DNA from: Allium sativum
Taxonomy: Eukaryota > Streptophyta > Magnoliopsida > Asparagales > Amaryllidaceae
Direction of reading: 5' to 3'
Assembly (NCBI GenBank): GCA_030737875.1
Contig: CM060910.1
Coordinates: 247,412,427 to 247,476,426, forward strand
DNA: 64,000 nt
Below, one piece after another: positions 46,961 to 58,221 of the stretch. The position numbers and the translations under genes are program-made. Every line of letters begins with the position of its first letter. Position 1 is the first letter of the stretch. The notes beneath the pieces were generated by a model. That model saw nothing but the letters and a program-made list of their open reading frames with translations, was not told where the DNA came from and did not search any database.

Positions 46961-48912
46961 GCAGCATAACGACAGGGTAGTTAAAACGACACCATCCTTA
47001 GTATGGCTCCTCGCTCTACCTTAAAGCCTCGCCGCTTTTGACAATGTTGATTTTCAATATCTAGTTTGTACGCAGACGAATTTTCCCATATACTAATCCT
47101 ATTGGGATTTCAATCACAATCAATCATTTCCAATCAACCATTCATGATATTCACCAAATTTCACATCAACCAACAATCCAAACAATATCACAACCAATAT
47201 ATCGTCTATGGTCTGTGGACGAGGGGAGTGTGTATATATATATATATACATATATAACTATATTTTGATTTCATTTCAATATCATTTCAATTCATTTCAA
47301 CGCATATATCATTTTTGCAACTCATATATAACTTATACATCGAACATACAACTTATACAACGCTTATACATGAGGTGTACAACACTTATGTAACTCATAC
47401 ATTGACTATATAATTTATACATCGTTGTTTCCATATCGTTTATAATTCAGAAATCTCACATTGGGTTCCACTCCACCAAAAATTGTAGAAGGCTCAGAAA
47501 AATATACGGTCCCTTCTAGAATGTAGAAGACGTCCACACGAGTCCGAGTCTCTTGTTTCACAGCATTTTGACCAAAAGCAAAAAGATATAAATTTTTACA
47601 AATATAATTAGATTTGCAACGGTTTTTAGTGTTTTAAAACAGTTCAGAATATACCAGCCGTGTTCTTTAGAAAGGATTCAAAACTAGGTTTGCCAAATTC
47701 ATGAAATCCGTTGCTCGAGGTCGGAATCAGACGACACCACGCTGAATTACTCGGAGTCGCGCACTGGAGGGGACCCACGCCGATGAACTCGATGGCGGTC
47801 TGAAGGCTGAGCAGCGCAAGGAACTTTCGGACTTTGGAGGCTTCAAACGAACGAAATACTCAATGAAAAATCACAAATTTGGTATGGATTTGAAGATTGA
47901 GAGGAGATCTACAATAACCATAACTGGGGCTCTCGTTTTTATTGAGTGGATTAAGAGAAAAAGAAGAGAGAAGGTAAGAATGCTTTATCGTCGTCGCCTG
48001 GGTTGATTACGGGGAGAGAGAAAGCGACGGTGAAATGTGATTGGCCAATGTTTTTTTTATTTATATATTTTTAAAATTCAAAAATACCCCTCTTCACATT
48101 CTAGCTCCAATCCGAACCCAACGACTGTCGTCCCTATCTAAATACCCCCATTCCGAACACAATGGGATATGCTTCGTAGGCCCATTTGACTGTTTCAGTC
48201 CGTTTTCTTTCAAATTAAAATATAAAACATTCAATATTTGATTTGAACGTACATTTCAGTTTGCCAGGGCCACATACTGATCCCAAAAATTCTCGAAAAA
48301 TAAATCTAGCTATGTTTTGACGATATGGTCCCAACAAAACTAGTTTCGTCGAATTCTAAGACCGTTTGAAAAATGGCCATTTTCTGGTCGATCCGATTTA
48401 ATAGAAATCCACCAAACACATTTTCCTTCTCCACGCTCACATATTAACTTCTAAAATTCTGGAATTTGAAACCTAGCAATAATTTGACATCTAGGATCCA
48501 ACAAAAGTGGTTTCGTCGAATTCTGAGGTCGTTTGCAAAATGTCTATTTTTAGGGGCTATATAAATTCTACAGCGACCTTTCTAAAAATTCACTTAGTCA
48601 TAACTTTTGATTCCCGCTACGAAACTTCGATTTTTCAGATTCGTTAGAAAGATATTCATAAACAGATTTAAATATTTTTGGCTTCACTAAAATCCGTTTT
48701 AATTTGCACCTAGTACAGTCAATCAAAGTTCGAATTCAAAATTTGAAACTGCCGCACCATTTCAGGCCTTGTTTATAATTTGAAATAAATATATTTATTT
48801 TCAAACATCGATTCAAACATACTTTTCGGCGTTATTATTTTAAAATTTTTAAATCCACTAAAATAGCCAAATTAAATTTTTTAAACTGGCTCAGATTTTC
48901 CGGGTTGTTACA

Positions 48913-49500
48913 ATAATATTTCCAGGAATTAAAATAAAAAAGTAAGAGAACTTACATAGCTTAAGCAGTTTTTGTATCCTTTCTTTCTTTGGCTCTGACT
49001 TAATATTTAGTTACTCATGAGATTTGAAGAAAAAGTAAGTATGAAGAGGATAGCCATTAAAGGAGAATGCAAATTAATTTATTACAGAGGTATTACAATA
49101 TTGATGGTTCGATAATTATTACAACACATATGTGCTCATTATATAGACTGAGCATTTATAGTATGCGGACATACAGCTGTCCTTTGCTATCTACAGATGA
49201 CGGTAACTTGTCACATCTTCTTTGTTTATAAAATTCCCACTAAGCTAAAAAAGCTCCTTTCTATCAAATTGTCACAACCTTTTTATTTATAAAGTTCCCA
49301 CTCAGTGGAATAAGCTCCTTTATGTCCAATTTTCATGTCTTCTTTGTTTATGATATTCCTACTAAGTAAGATAGTCTTCTTTTCTGTCAAATCTTAATTT
49401 CCTCTTTATTTATGAGATTCCCACCAAGTAGAATAGACTTTACTTCTGTCAAGTCTTCATAATTTTTTCCTAGTTCTCTTATTCATATGTAGACATTGTA
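48913..49500 (-). other. Pararetrovirus-like non-coding segment with tandem repeats
   Basis: No coding capacity seen. Four imperfect units of about 60-66 bp lie at 49208-49457, each with (T)TTTATA/GAxxTTCCCAC(T/C)(A/C)A. They follow, in the minus-strand sense, the viral coding remnants at 49500-51580, which is where the intergenic region of a pararetrovirus genome would lie. Confidence 0.5.
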
Positions 49501-50968
49501 GTGGAATCCACATCATCTCTGTTATTTTTATTTCCGGCATTGTTTTTTTGTAGTTCTTCCTTTCTTGTAACTTTTTATCATGGAAGGCTTTGGATGATAA
49601 ATATCAAAACTTTTATGTTCCAACTCATGTTCATCCAATGAATCTGTAATATATAACTTGATTAATGGAGTTTCTGCATATAAATGTAACTTTTATCCCA
49701 TTCTTCATTATCTGCAATCCTGATTGCTCTGTGTCTTTCATATGTTTGTTCATTTATCTTGACACTGTCTGTTTTGTTTGGAAAAAATTCATTCCAATTT
49801 TCAAAATCTAAATCTAGAATTTTGCTTTTATTTGAACTATGTGTTTTGTAGGTTCAAATACCATTTTTCCAAATTGAGGGGGGACTGATTTAATATCCAT
49901 GTATATATCTATGGTTGAAATATTTGTCAGCTGTTCTGTTATACTTCCAATGGGTTCCGGTAAGTCATCGTTGGCCCATTCATCAAAATAAATTTCTTTA
50001 ATTAGGCTTTAAAAGAGTACTTGGGTCATATGTGATGCCATCATGGACTAGGTATTTGTAATTTGAAAGGTTAAGTTTCATTTGTGGTACTGCACAAATT
50101 ATTGTACAAGGGAAATTTGTGGATGTGTTGAGGCATCCTTCATATTGTTTTGTGCAAGGAATATTGGTATTCCATAAGATTTCCCATTCAAATTGTAATC
50201 CTTCTATTTTCATTCCTAAAATGCTAATAAACAATTTGCAAGTTTTGTTGAAGATACCAGGGAAGAGTTCTATTGGATGTTGTAGGAAATATAATTTCCT
50301 TATTTCCTGTTCTGGAAAATTGGGCAGGATTATGGGCTTGTGCTTTGGACTTGGACTATTTTGGTTAGTATGAACTTGTTTGGGTATTCCAAGGCTTATG
50401 AATTTGTTGGGTTCATTTGTTTTGACTAAGTTGGCAAAAGAGAAGGTTTGTAGTTTGAGATTTATTGCTGAAGAGGTTTCAGGGAGTTCATTTTTAATTT
50501 GTTTTCCTAAGGTTATCTGTTGAAGGCTTTTTGTATCCTCAGAAATAATATAATCTTTTCCAAATACCTTTTGTAATTCATTTGTAGCATCTTAAAAGTA
50601 ATTAAGCCTCTGTACAACGGTTGCACACATCTAGGATTTTGTTCTAGAAACTTGATCTTAACAATCATCTGTTCCGATGTGGTAAAAATACAAGCATCAG
50701 GTCCTGTAAAAAGACCATAGTAAAGATATTTTGTTTTCTTTGTAAATATGTTAAGGTGCATAACACAGTTAGTTTTTGTTTGTTGCACTCTTGTGGAGTT
50801 TTCATATTTCATATATTATCTATAATAAGTTGTTGTTCTTCTTTGATCTTTGTCTTTGTTACCAAATGATTTATTTTGTATGTCTTCAAGTGTTTAGAAG
50901 CATTTAGACCTTCCATGCCCATTATGCATACTAAATGTTAGTAAGATATATGGAAATATTTATCTTAA
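49500..50968 (-). pseudogene. Endogenous pararetrovirus: viroplasmin-like ORF remnant
   Basis: Minus-strand coding remnant in several frames. The fragment at 50513-50812 shows YYGLFTGPDACIFTT and later LYRGLITFK, the pattern of the caulimovirid viroplasmin/RNase H-associated domain. Downstream pieces (49998-50234 and into 49500) still read as protein with frameshifts and stops and have no domain I can name. It follows RNase H in the minus-strand order, as a translational-activator-type ORF does in several Caulimoviridae genera. It is broken by multiple stops and frame changes and cannot encode a full protein. The alternative is a decayed Gypsy pol region, but Gypsy elements lack this domain after RNase H. 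Confidence 0.55.
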
Positions 50969-51515
50969 TTATCTGGACAATTGATCAGGTAGGAAATTAT
51001 TTTTCCCTTTTATGTGTTCCCAACAAATATTGGTTCCACAATTGGGAATTGCATGTTTAAATTTTAGCCATCTATTGTTTATAGTTCCCTTTTCTTTTTT
51101 ATTGTCTACATATTTTACTTTGGATTCATGGTCTTTTCTTATTGTTATTTCCTTTTGCGATATTATAAACAATTTAAATGATTCAAGTAGATAAATGATG
51201 GCTAATAATTCATAATCTAAGGATGTCCTGTATCCTCTTTCTTTGTATATGCCTGAAGTGTATCTACATATTTTTTCTGTAGATTTGTTTTCATATTTAT
51301 TGTTCTTACTTACTAAAATTCCTCCTCATCCTAAAGAGTCCATCTGTTTTAAGTATTATATAATCTGTTTGTAATGGTAAACTTAAATGTTTTAATTTTT
51401 GGGCTAACTTTTTCACCTCTTCGGTGTCACTATAGCCGTCTACATCTGTCTTTATTCTTGGGTGTTGGCACCAAGTTGTTTGTTCCACCAGCTTGATGTT
51501 GTTGCCAACCATAGC
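50969..51515 (-). pseudogene. Endogenous pararetrovirus: RNase H domain, truncated
   Basis: Minus-strand RNase H. Blocks in order: YIILKTDG near 51350 (first catalytic Asp), a YTSGIYKERGYRTSLDYELLA stretch near 51200-51260 (catalytic Glu region) and EHIKGKNNFLPDQLSR at 50969-51020, where the LAD-LSR signature of retroelement RNase H has become LPDQLSR. The sequence N-terminal to it should be reverse transcriptase, but the homology stops at a TA microsatellite (51516-51541) and beyond that the strand sense flips. A frameshift near 51300 separates the first two blocks. The block order and viroplasmin neighbour favour Caulimoviridae over Gypsy. Confidence 0.62.
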
Positions 51516-51541
51516 ACTATATATATATATATATATATATA
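51516..51541. repeat. TA microsatellite at viral rearrangement junction
   Basis: Pure TA tract between the minus-strand RNase H remnant and the plus-strand viral segment. Confidence 0.85.
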
Positions 51542-51626
51542 TGTTCTCCCTTAAAAAAAGGTAAGTTAACATGATCATCCCCTCTATTATTCCCTATATT
51601 CCTTATATTTCATATACCCCACATTT

Positions 51627-51860
51627 ATGGTATCACAACTTAAAAGATTACTTGGCCCAATCAGTATGAATTATACAAAATTTAATTACTTGAATTTAGA
51701 AGTTAGTAATCCAAATAAAAAGGTTATTACTCTGGATAAACAAAAGCGCATATGTTATATAAAAGATACTATGTATACATATGAAGTACACTCAAATCAA
51801 CATATGAACACAAATACAGATTTAACTATAGGATCAAGTGAAAACTTAAATCTCTAGAAT
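51627..51860 (+). pseudogene. Endogenous pararetrovirus: small first ORF remnant
   Basis: 76 open codons upstream of the decayed coiled-coil and movement-protein remnants. By position it could be the small ORF 1 of a badnavirus/tungrovirus-like genome. I do not recognise a domain. The beginning TGGTATCACAAC (51628-51639) matches the initiator tRNA-Met site at 10 of 12 bases, so this may instead be the viral primer region. Assignment is by context. Confidence 0.35.
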
Positions 51861-52590
51861 GAAGGACACTACAACTAGATGTAATTAGTCCTTGAGGGAA
51901 AAATTGAGGAAAATAAATTATTTGAAACAAATAACAAATAACCAAGATTATTTGAAAACAAACTTATATAAAATAGACAGTTTGGAAATAACTCTTAAAA
52001 AACTTGTAGAAAAATTAAAATTATCAAACTAAAAGAATTCCCCAATAAAAATGGTATTATAAAACTAAAAACTAAATAGAAGAAAATAAGCCTAAAGATA
52101 TTGAAATACATTCTAAAGAATTAATAATGGAATTAAAAGAACAATCTGATAAAGAAAAAAGTCAATTTGATTTACAAATATAATAAATTGAAAAAAATGT
52201 TAGAAGAGATAAAAAACTTAATATTAAGTTAACGAGTTACGAAAAAATATTATCAAGAAGCAACTAAATACGTAGAAACAAACTACAGATTCCGTGATCC
52301 AAATATAAATGTAGGATACAATAAAGACGATGTTCTAGGAACAAGCGATAAGATACAAATATTGCAAAATAACGTAATAATAGCTATGCTAAGTCAAATT
52401 CAAAAAAAAAAAAGACAATATTCAATCACAAATGTTTGACATAGAAAAAAGGGTAAAGGACAAGAATATGAAATAAATAAACTTACAGAAACCTACATAA
52501 AATGAATTTAGGACCAAATGATGCTACAACACATATTACAAGTAGAAAGACTAAAATCAATTTTCTTATGTATAAAAAACTTAACCAAAT
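51861..52590 (+). pseudogene. Endogenous pararetrovirus: decayed lysine-rich coiled-coil ORF
   Basis: Plus-strand region with many stops in which lysine/glutamate-rich fragments (for example SKELIMELKEQSDKEKSQFD near 52107-52170) read as coiled coil. In badna/tungroviruses a small virion-associated protein of this character precedes the polyprotein. Assignment rests on position and composition. Confidence 0.35.
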
Positions 52591-53150
52591 ATGAACAATA
52601 GTAGATTATCATTTACAGGTCCATCTGGAACTATAACAGATAGACCATCAAAATCAAAATATTTATCGTCCACAAGTTGGATTGATAACATGTTAAGAAG
52701 AACTAATAATACTCAAGCTCAATTAGAAGAAATAATTGACTAGGACAGAGACATAGAGATATTTTCCAATAATTAACTTAATTTATTAAATCCTAGAGAA
52801 ATATATAGAACATGACTATTTACAGCAGTAACAAGACTATACAGACACCGTAGGGAAGAAATACTTTCTATCCCAGATGGAACACAACAAATAATAAATT
52901 TAATGTCATAGGAAGCTATAAAACAACTAAAAATTCAGAAATATAAATTAATCCACTTAGGATTAATAGTCATAGGCATAAGGGGATTAGTTAGACAAAA
53001 AATTGGAACAAAACTATTATTAATATTAATTGATGATTGTTAACGATATTTTCATCAACACTGGAGATAAGTCTACGGAAGTGGACCTAAGGGGAAAATG
53101 GGTTATTTAGCTTTTACAAGTTTGAGCTAGTTCACTGTTTCCCAGATATC
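52591..53150 (+). pseudogene. Endogenous pararetrovirus: movement-protein-like polyprotein start
   Basis: A methionine codon at 52591 opens a frame with recognisable blocks: LLNPREIYRT near 52785, REEILSIPDGTQQIINLMS near 52855-52910 and YKLIHLGLIVIGIRGLV near 52945-52995. The order and the IHLG-I-RGL pattern match the movement-protein region at the N-terminus of badnavirus-type polyproteins, which acts at plasmodesmata. In-frame stops lie near 52741, 52815, 52912 and 53041. Coat protein, protease and RT are missing downstream. Broken and not able to make protein. Confidence 0.5.
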
Positions 53151-54285
53151 AAGTTTGAGAGCCCTAAAGATTAGTTACTCTTCCCTCAGTGGGGTGAGCA
53201 TCATGCTTAAGCAACTCAAAAACCAACAGTTATCTTAGGACAACAGTTCCTTAAGCACAGCCCTCAACAAAACGCTAACTGGCTTTTAGGAAGTGGTTCT
53301 GCAAGAACTCTCTGGAAGGGTCTAGGCTTGAGTAGGAACTCATAGCCGTGTAGAAATTTTATAATAGGTTGTGTAGGAAATAGCTAAGAAGCCATATGAG
53401 TAATTCGTAAGAAAATATGCTAAGTGTCGATCCACACTATATTAATCTTTGATTTGGAGTACATGAGTGATTACAAAAAATATCCCCAAATTGATTTAGA
53501 AATTAGGGTTTACTCTAGAGAAAAGTGTACAAGAATGAGAAATGAGAAAATTTCCCCGAAAATGAGACCTCTGGGTCTTATTTATAGACAAATTGGGGCC
53601 CCTTTTGCTAGTGGGCTAGTAGAAGCCCCTGCCGGTCGCTTTTCCCTTTGGTCCTAGGTGCTTTAGCTTTCGGCTGCTCTTTTGGCTTTGCTGATTGCTC
53701 TTTAGGGTGCAAGTTCCAACTTTCGGATGAATGGTCCCAGTCTTTGGAACTCCTTTTTGATTGCTTTCCCATCTACTTTGTATTGATCCTGAGCCTATTG
53801 GTGTGAATATCTTTCGAAAGGTCTTGGATTGCGGATGTGGGCTTCCGGATATGCACTTCTGGTCTTGCTTTTAACATTTTTGGGAGCTTGCCTTTATGGT
53901 CCAAGTGAATAGTTATCGGATCTGCCACCCATGTTGGTATCAAAACCAAGCAAATTAGTTTGGATAGCTTGTCCCTCCTTGAGGTTCTGACTTGCCTTTC
54001 GGTAGATTCCTGAAGCGTATCCAAGCTTTTTGGGAGATTGCTTCCAGTGCTTTGTTAGTTACTTATTAGAGTAACCTCTTGGTAACCGTCTAATGGAGGT
54101 CATGGTAGTTAGTTCCAGGATAATCTCCATATGCCATGAACTCTGTTTCTTTGATGCTTTCGTCTCCTTATGTATCGTTATTAAGCAAGTTAATAATGAT
54201 AGCCCTTTCGTCCTTCTAGGTCCCGGTTTGTAAGGTTCCTGGTCTCTCTCTTCATTGACTTTTGGTTTCTAGCGACCTTCCATTG
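53151..54285. other. Unassigned segment with minus-strand promoter-like sequence
   Basis: No recognisable gene. On the minus strand TATAAATAAG (plus 53577-53586) is followed by an ACCC-starting leader-like stretch, which could be an LTR or viral promoter. An open minus-strand stretch of 83 codons at 53773-54024 has no domain I know. CATTG at 54281-54285 directly precedes element G and may be its target copy; the other copy lies outside the window. Confidence 0.35.
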
Positions 54286-54635
54286 TGTAACGGCAGGATT
54301 TTCGACCCAGAAAATCAACATAAAAACACACTGTTGACTATTCAAGCATCGAAAACACCAGGACATTAATAGAAGAATTTAGAGGGTGAGAAAGAAAAGA
54401 TAGAACTAATAGAATAGAAGAAGAAGAAGATCACAACTGAACAGAATCAGAGTAACACGAAACTCGCAGCGGAACAAAATAAGATGTATTATATAACATA
54501 ACTTTGAATACAAAACTGTATTGTATATACATACCATTATCAGAGTACAATACATCATATCACAGCGGAAATAACTCTACATAACTAATGGTGAAGCTTC
54601 CTGCTTTTGAGCTCCTCCAAGTGAATCTGCAAAGC

Positions 54636-57600
54636 CTGAAACACTTGACTGCCCGTACAAATTTGGGCACCCAAGAGTTTAGGGAAAACAAACAAAATAA
54701 ACTCTGGGTCAGTCATGGGACTGGTGTGAGTAAATTCCAACCATACTGTTTAACTTTGAAAATCCTTTTCAAACAAGAAGATAATAGTAAGACTAGCCCA
54801 CACATGAACATGGACGGTTTTTACCATACTATAATCCAAAATACTTTGATATCGAAACCAGTGATATTATGATAATGTCTAAACAAATAATTATCCAAGT
54901 AGCAGAACGCTTGCATCTCACGTTCCACATATATATATATATATAGCATAAAATCATAAACCACAGGGTGCTTAGTGGAGAATGGATTTCAATAGACAAG
55001 GTATGGGAGCACCTTCTGAATAGTGTACTCTAGAGGGGATACACTCAGGGTTCAACAAGAACGTCTTACAACCCGGCCACACATGACCGCTCACTCATTT
55101 AGCTTGAGTGTCGCGAATATATTGCCACCACGGTTGCAGGCCATCCAACCGTCATCCGAAGATACAGAATCGAAAAGAAGTATAAATATGAATTTTCTCT
55201 AGATCGGTGACAATACACCCTGCTTGGGAATGACCCAACTAGCCATGCTGCCTAGCCCAACTTTTGTTACTTCCTGGTTGTGAGGCTAGAGGCTACGTCT
55301 ATCTTCAGAACATCTGATCACCATTCACTTTTAATGTCACATCGTCAAATCCGTAATCACATATTGATTACACAAATGCACACTGGTTGTAGAATAAAGA
55401 GAAGTTATATTCTCCCCACCAACTTGGTATATTCGTAAAAACAACGGCGTGACCGTTGGAAATACTCTGTCAGACACTCGTCCATACAAGTTGTCCTGGG
55501 ACTGGACAAACAAATAAACATCATTCTAGAACTGGACGACCCTTGTATTTAACTTCGTCTTCAATTATCTTCACCATATCTAATCGCACGCTTATGCCTA
55601 TACGGAGTGGTTTTCAGATAACAAATCCAAACGGTCTCTCCGTATTGACAACGATGGTAAAAGCACTTCGATAGTCAGTTGTTTAACTATCGAAGTAAAA
55701 ACAAACATTCATTCAAATGTATAACTAGACATCACACAAGCACGGGTACATTTTATTTAACATTCGACTTTATTATTTGAATTCTCATATCTTACTAGAT
55801 ATTTCTCAAATCCCGTTTAACCTTTTTACACTTTTTGGAAAACATTTCCAGTTATTATAAACTCTCTTTCATGTTCTAGAAAAATATACGTTCGGAACAT
55901 TTCCATTCTTTCCACGTTCTTTATTTTCTACACTTGGGTAATCTACCCTATTTACATTGGAAAATATTTCCAATTTCATTTTCCTTTTAATCGACTCAAC
56001 GTTCACTTTTAAAACATTATTCACTTTGAAATGTGAATACCATCCCTTATCTTGTTTACTAAAATCTCTTTCATAACTTATATATTCCTATTCCATTTTA
56101 TACTCTATTTCTAAGTCAATTCTTATCAAAACAATATCCAGTTGATGACTAAATATCGATTCCTATCCTATTAACATTTATTTGTTTAAAACTAAATGTT
56201 AATCATCCTATCCGATTTTAATCCCTAACAATGATTTACTTTAATATATTCGACATCATCGAATTCTAGTTCCAAATCCTAATGGTTTAATTCTAACCAT
56301 ATTTCGAACATTGAAATGCTGTCATCGTTTTCTAACACGATTCTCCAATTCTTTTTCTAAACTCTTCTTATATTTCTTTGAACCAACATCGTTACTTATT
56401 GCTCTAGAATAAGTGGATTTCAAACCAAACTGTTACATTCCCTAGGAAGTGCTGCTATATATAAAAGTCATGCTTAAGTCAAATCAACAACAGTTAATTT
56501 GTCGCTATAGTTCTAAACTTGTCATACGCTGTAATATTCTCCTTATAACTAATTACAGTCACACTTACCTTATCAACAGCGTTATTTTATTGCTATAGTT
56601 CAACTTGTCATACGCTGTAATATTCTTTGTTATAACTAATCTTGACATAACAGTCACACTTATCTTATCAACAGCGTTATTTTATCGCTATAATTCTAAG
56701 ACTTGCATGCGCTGCCATATTTCTTTTATACTAATCTTGACATCTAATTCCATCACAAAAATCTTGACATCTCTTTCTGTTACAAAAAATCTTAACATCT
56801 CTTTCCGTTACAAAAATCTTGACATCTCTTTCCGTTACAAACTGATATCGTTCCTCGGTAATAGCGAAGCCGTTCAAGTTGGGTTATTTTATTTACCTCT
56901 CAGACCTTGATCGACAACGTTCTTACCTTAGAACTGATACAAGTCTGTATTCAAATTCCTTATTACTTAATATATTTATTAAATCGTATTCCCTTGTATT
57001 TTGGAATATGGTTTTAAAACACCATATTCATACTTTGAAATCTTCGTTGTTTATGGTTATTTATGTTAAACATTACTCTTCGCTTTAACTTCATTCCATC
57101 AGTAACTTCGTTAACTGATTTTATCTACTTCTTACCATTAGATTAATATAATTAATCAAATGATATTCCTTAACTGTTTATTTTAAAATAATTATCCAAA
57201 TTATTTACTTGTCGGATAATTATCGCTTCATACTTATTTAACCAGATAATCGTTTATATTTACTTTATAAAACGAACTCTAAAATACTAGTTTATAATAG
57301 AACTTCTATTATAAATTTAAATCTTCTTTTTAATTATAAAAATATAATTTATATAATTAACTTCGTTCATTTTCCTGATGGCAAATCAACTTCTTAACAA
57401 AACGATGGCTTTACGGTCGATTGTTACCACTTTCTTAATCGATATTGTTTATTTATTTATCGAAGCAAAATGCTGAATTTTCTTTCAACATCAATATTCA
57501 CACGGGGTTTTAAATGTAATTCGGGTTCAAACAGTGCATATATAAAACAAACAATACATATAAAATCGGGGAATTCGGTCGGATTTCTCCAACCGGTTTC

Positions 57601-57811
57601 CCGCATCCACAGATGTTTGTCCACAAAATTATCATTAACTATATACTAGAGAATATTCTAATTGCTGGAATCAGTGTCCAACCGATGATAATATATAATA
57701 TTCAACCAAATGAATTGTAATCAACCTAATCAACCATCACACAGCATTCAAACAACATTAAAATATAATTGCAATATTTTAAAATAGATCAGAGTTAGTG
57801 ATTTTACTCAC
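54636..57811 (-). other. Proposed LTR intron, element G
   Basis: On the minus strand AAG|GTGAGT at 57811, about 400 bp after the TATA box, CTGAC around 54708-54712, and TTTCAG|G ending at 54636, 73 nt after the branch A. Order as in A, C, D and E, with a longer branch-to-acceptor distance. Inference only. Confidence 0.35.
56500..56841 (-). repeat. Tandem duplications in LTR G
   Basis: Units of about 115 bp with CATACGCTGTAATATTC and TTATCAACAGCGTTATTTTA (56500-56735), then about three and a half units of 27-29 bp with CTTGACATCTCTTTC(C/T)GTTAC (56745-56841). Confidence 0.8.
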
Positions 57812-58213
57812 CTTAGCGCGTTAACCGTTCAATAACGATTTGCGTCAGTTGATTATACTCGGCGCTTCAAACTCCAACGAGCGTTTGGTTTTATCACGAA
57901 GCTTCCTGTAGCTCCATCTCAGCTACGTCAGTTCCATGATGTAGATTTCTTCATTACGGTGTCAATGGATCTGGTCGCGATCCAATTCTTCCGGACTGAT
58001 ACTTTTTTTCTTTTTCTTCCTTTCCTTATCCTTCATCACGAAGATTTGTTGCTCACGTGTTTAACATTGCCACTTTAACCTTCGACCGTCACCAGCCTAG
58101 ATGGCTACCACGGAATTTACATTGCTTATCAGGAAGAAGCAAACCGTTGGTATGACTTTGATGACTGGCACATTCACCTAATATTCCATAAAATCATCAT
58201 CTGGTTATGTCCT

Positions 58214-58221
58214 CTTATATA
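58214..58221 (-). promoter_or_regulatory. Element G LTR TATA box (minus strand)
   Basis: TATATAAG on the minus strand, upstream of the donor candidate. Likely core promoter. Confidence 0.5.

Larger units (their letters stand above)
43991..48912 (-). mobile_element. Minus-strand solo LTR F of a chromovirus (4922 bp)
   Basis: TGTGATGATCCC to GGGTTGTTACA on the plus strand, flanked by ATAAT copies (43986-43990, 48913-48917), without primer site or coding interior. Orientation comes from homology with element G: both share the block CAGCGGAAA ... GCCCGT ... GGGCACCC-like ... GTCAGTCATGGGACTGGT near their plus-strand left end (44195-44390 and 54560-54725). G is minus-oriented by its primer site. 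Contents: CAGTC/GACTG hairpin (44372-44385), a 245-bp tandem duplication (45907-46396), an AT-rich repeat array (46440-46960) and a CCAAT palindrome ATTGGCCAAT (48040-48049). It could be a full non-autonomous element rather than a solo LTR, but I see no internal LTR boundary. Confidence 0.75.

Noticed and set aside
43991..48912. F as a DNA transposon or complete element
   Set aside because: 5-bp duplication, TG...CA ends and homology to the G LTR favour a solo LTR; no internal LTR pair, primer site or transposase seen.
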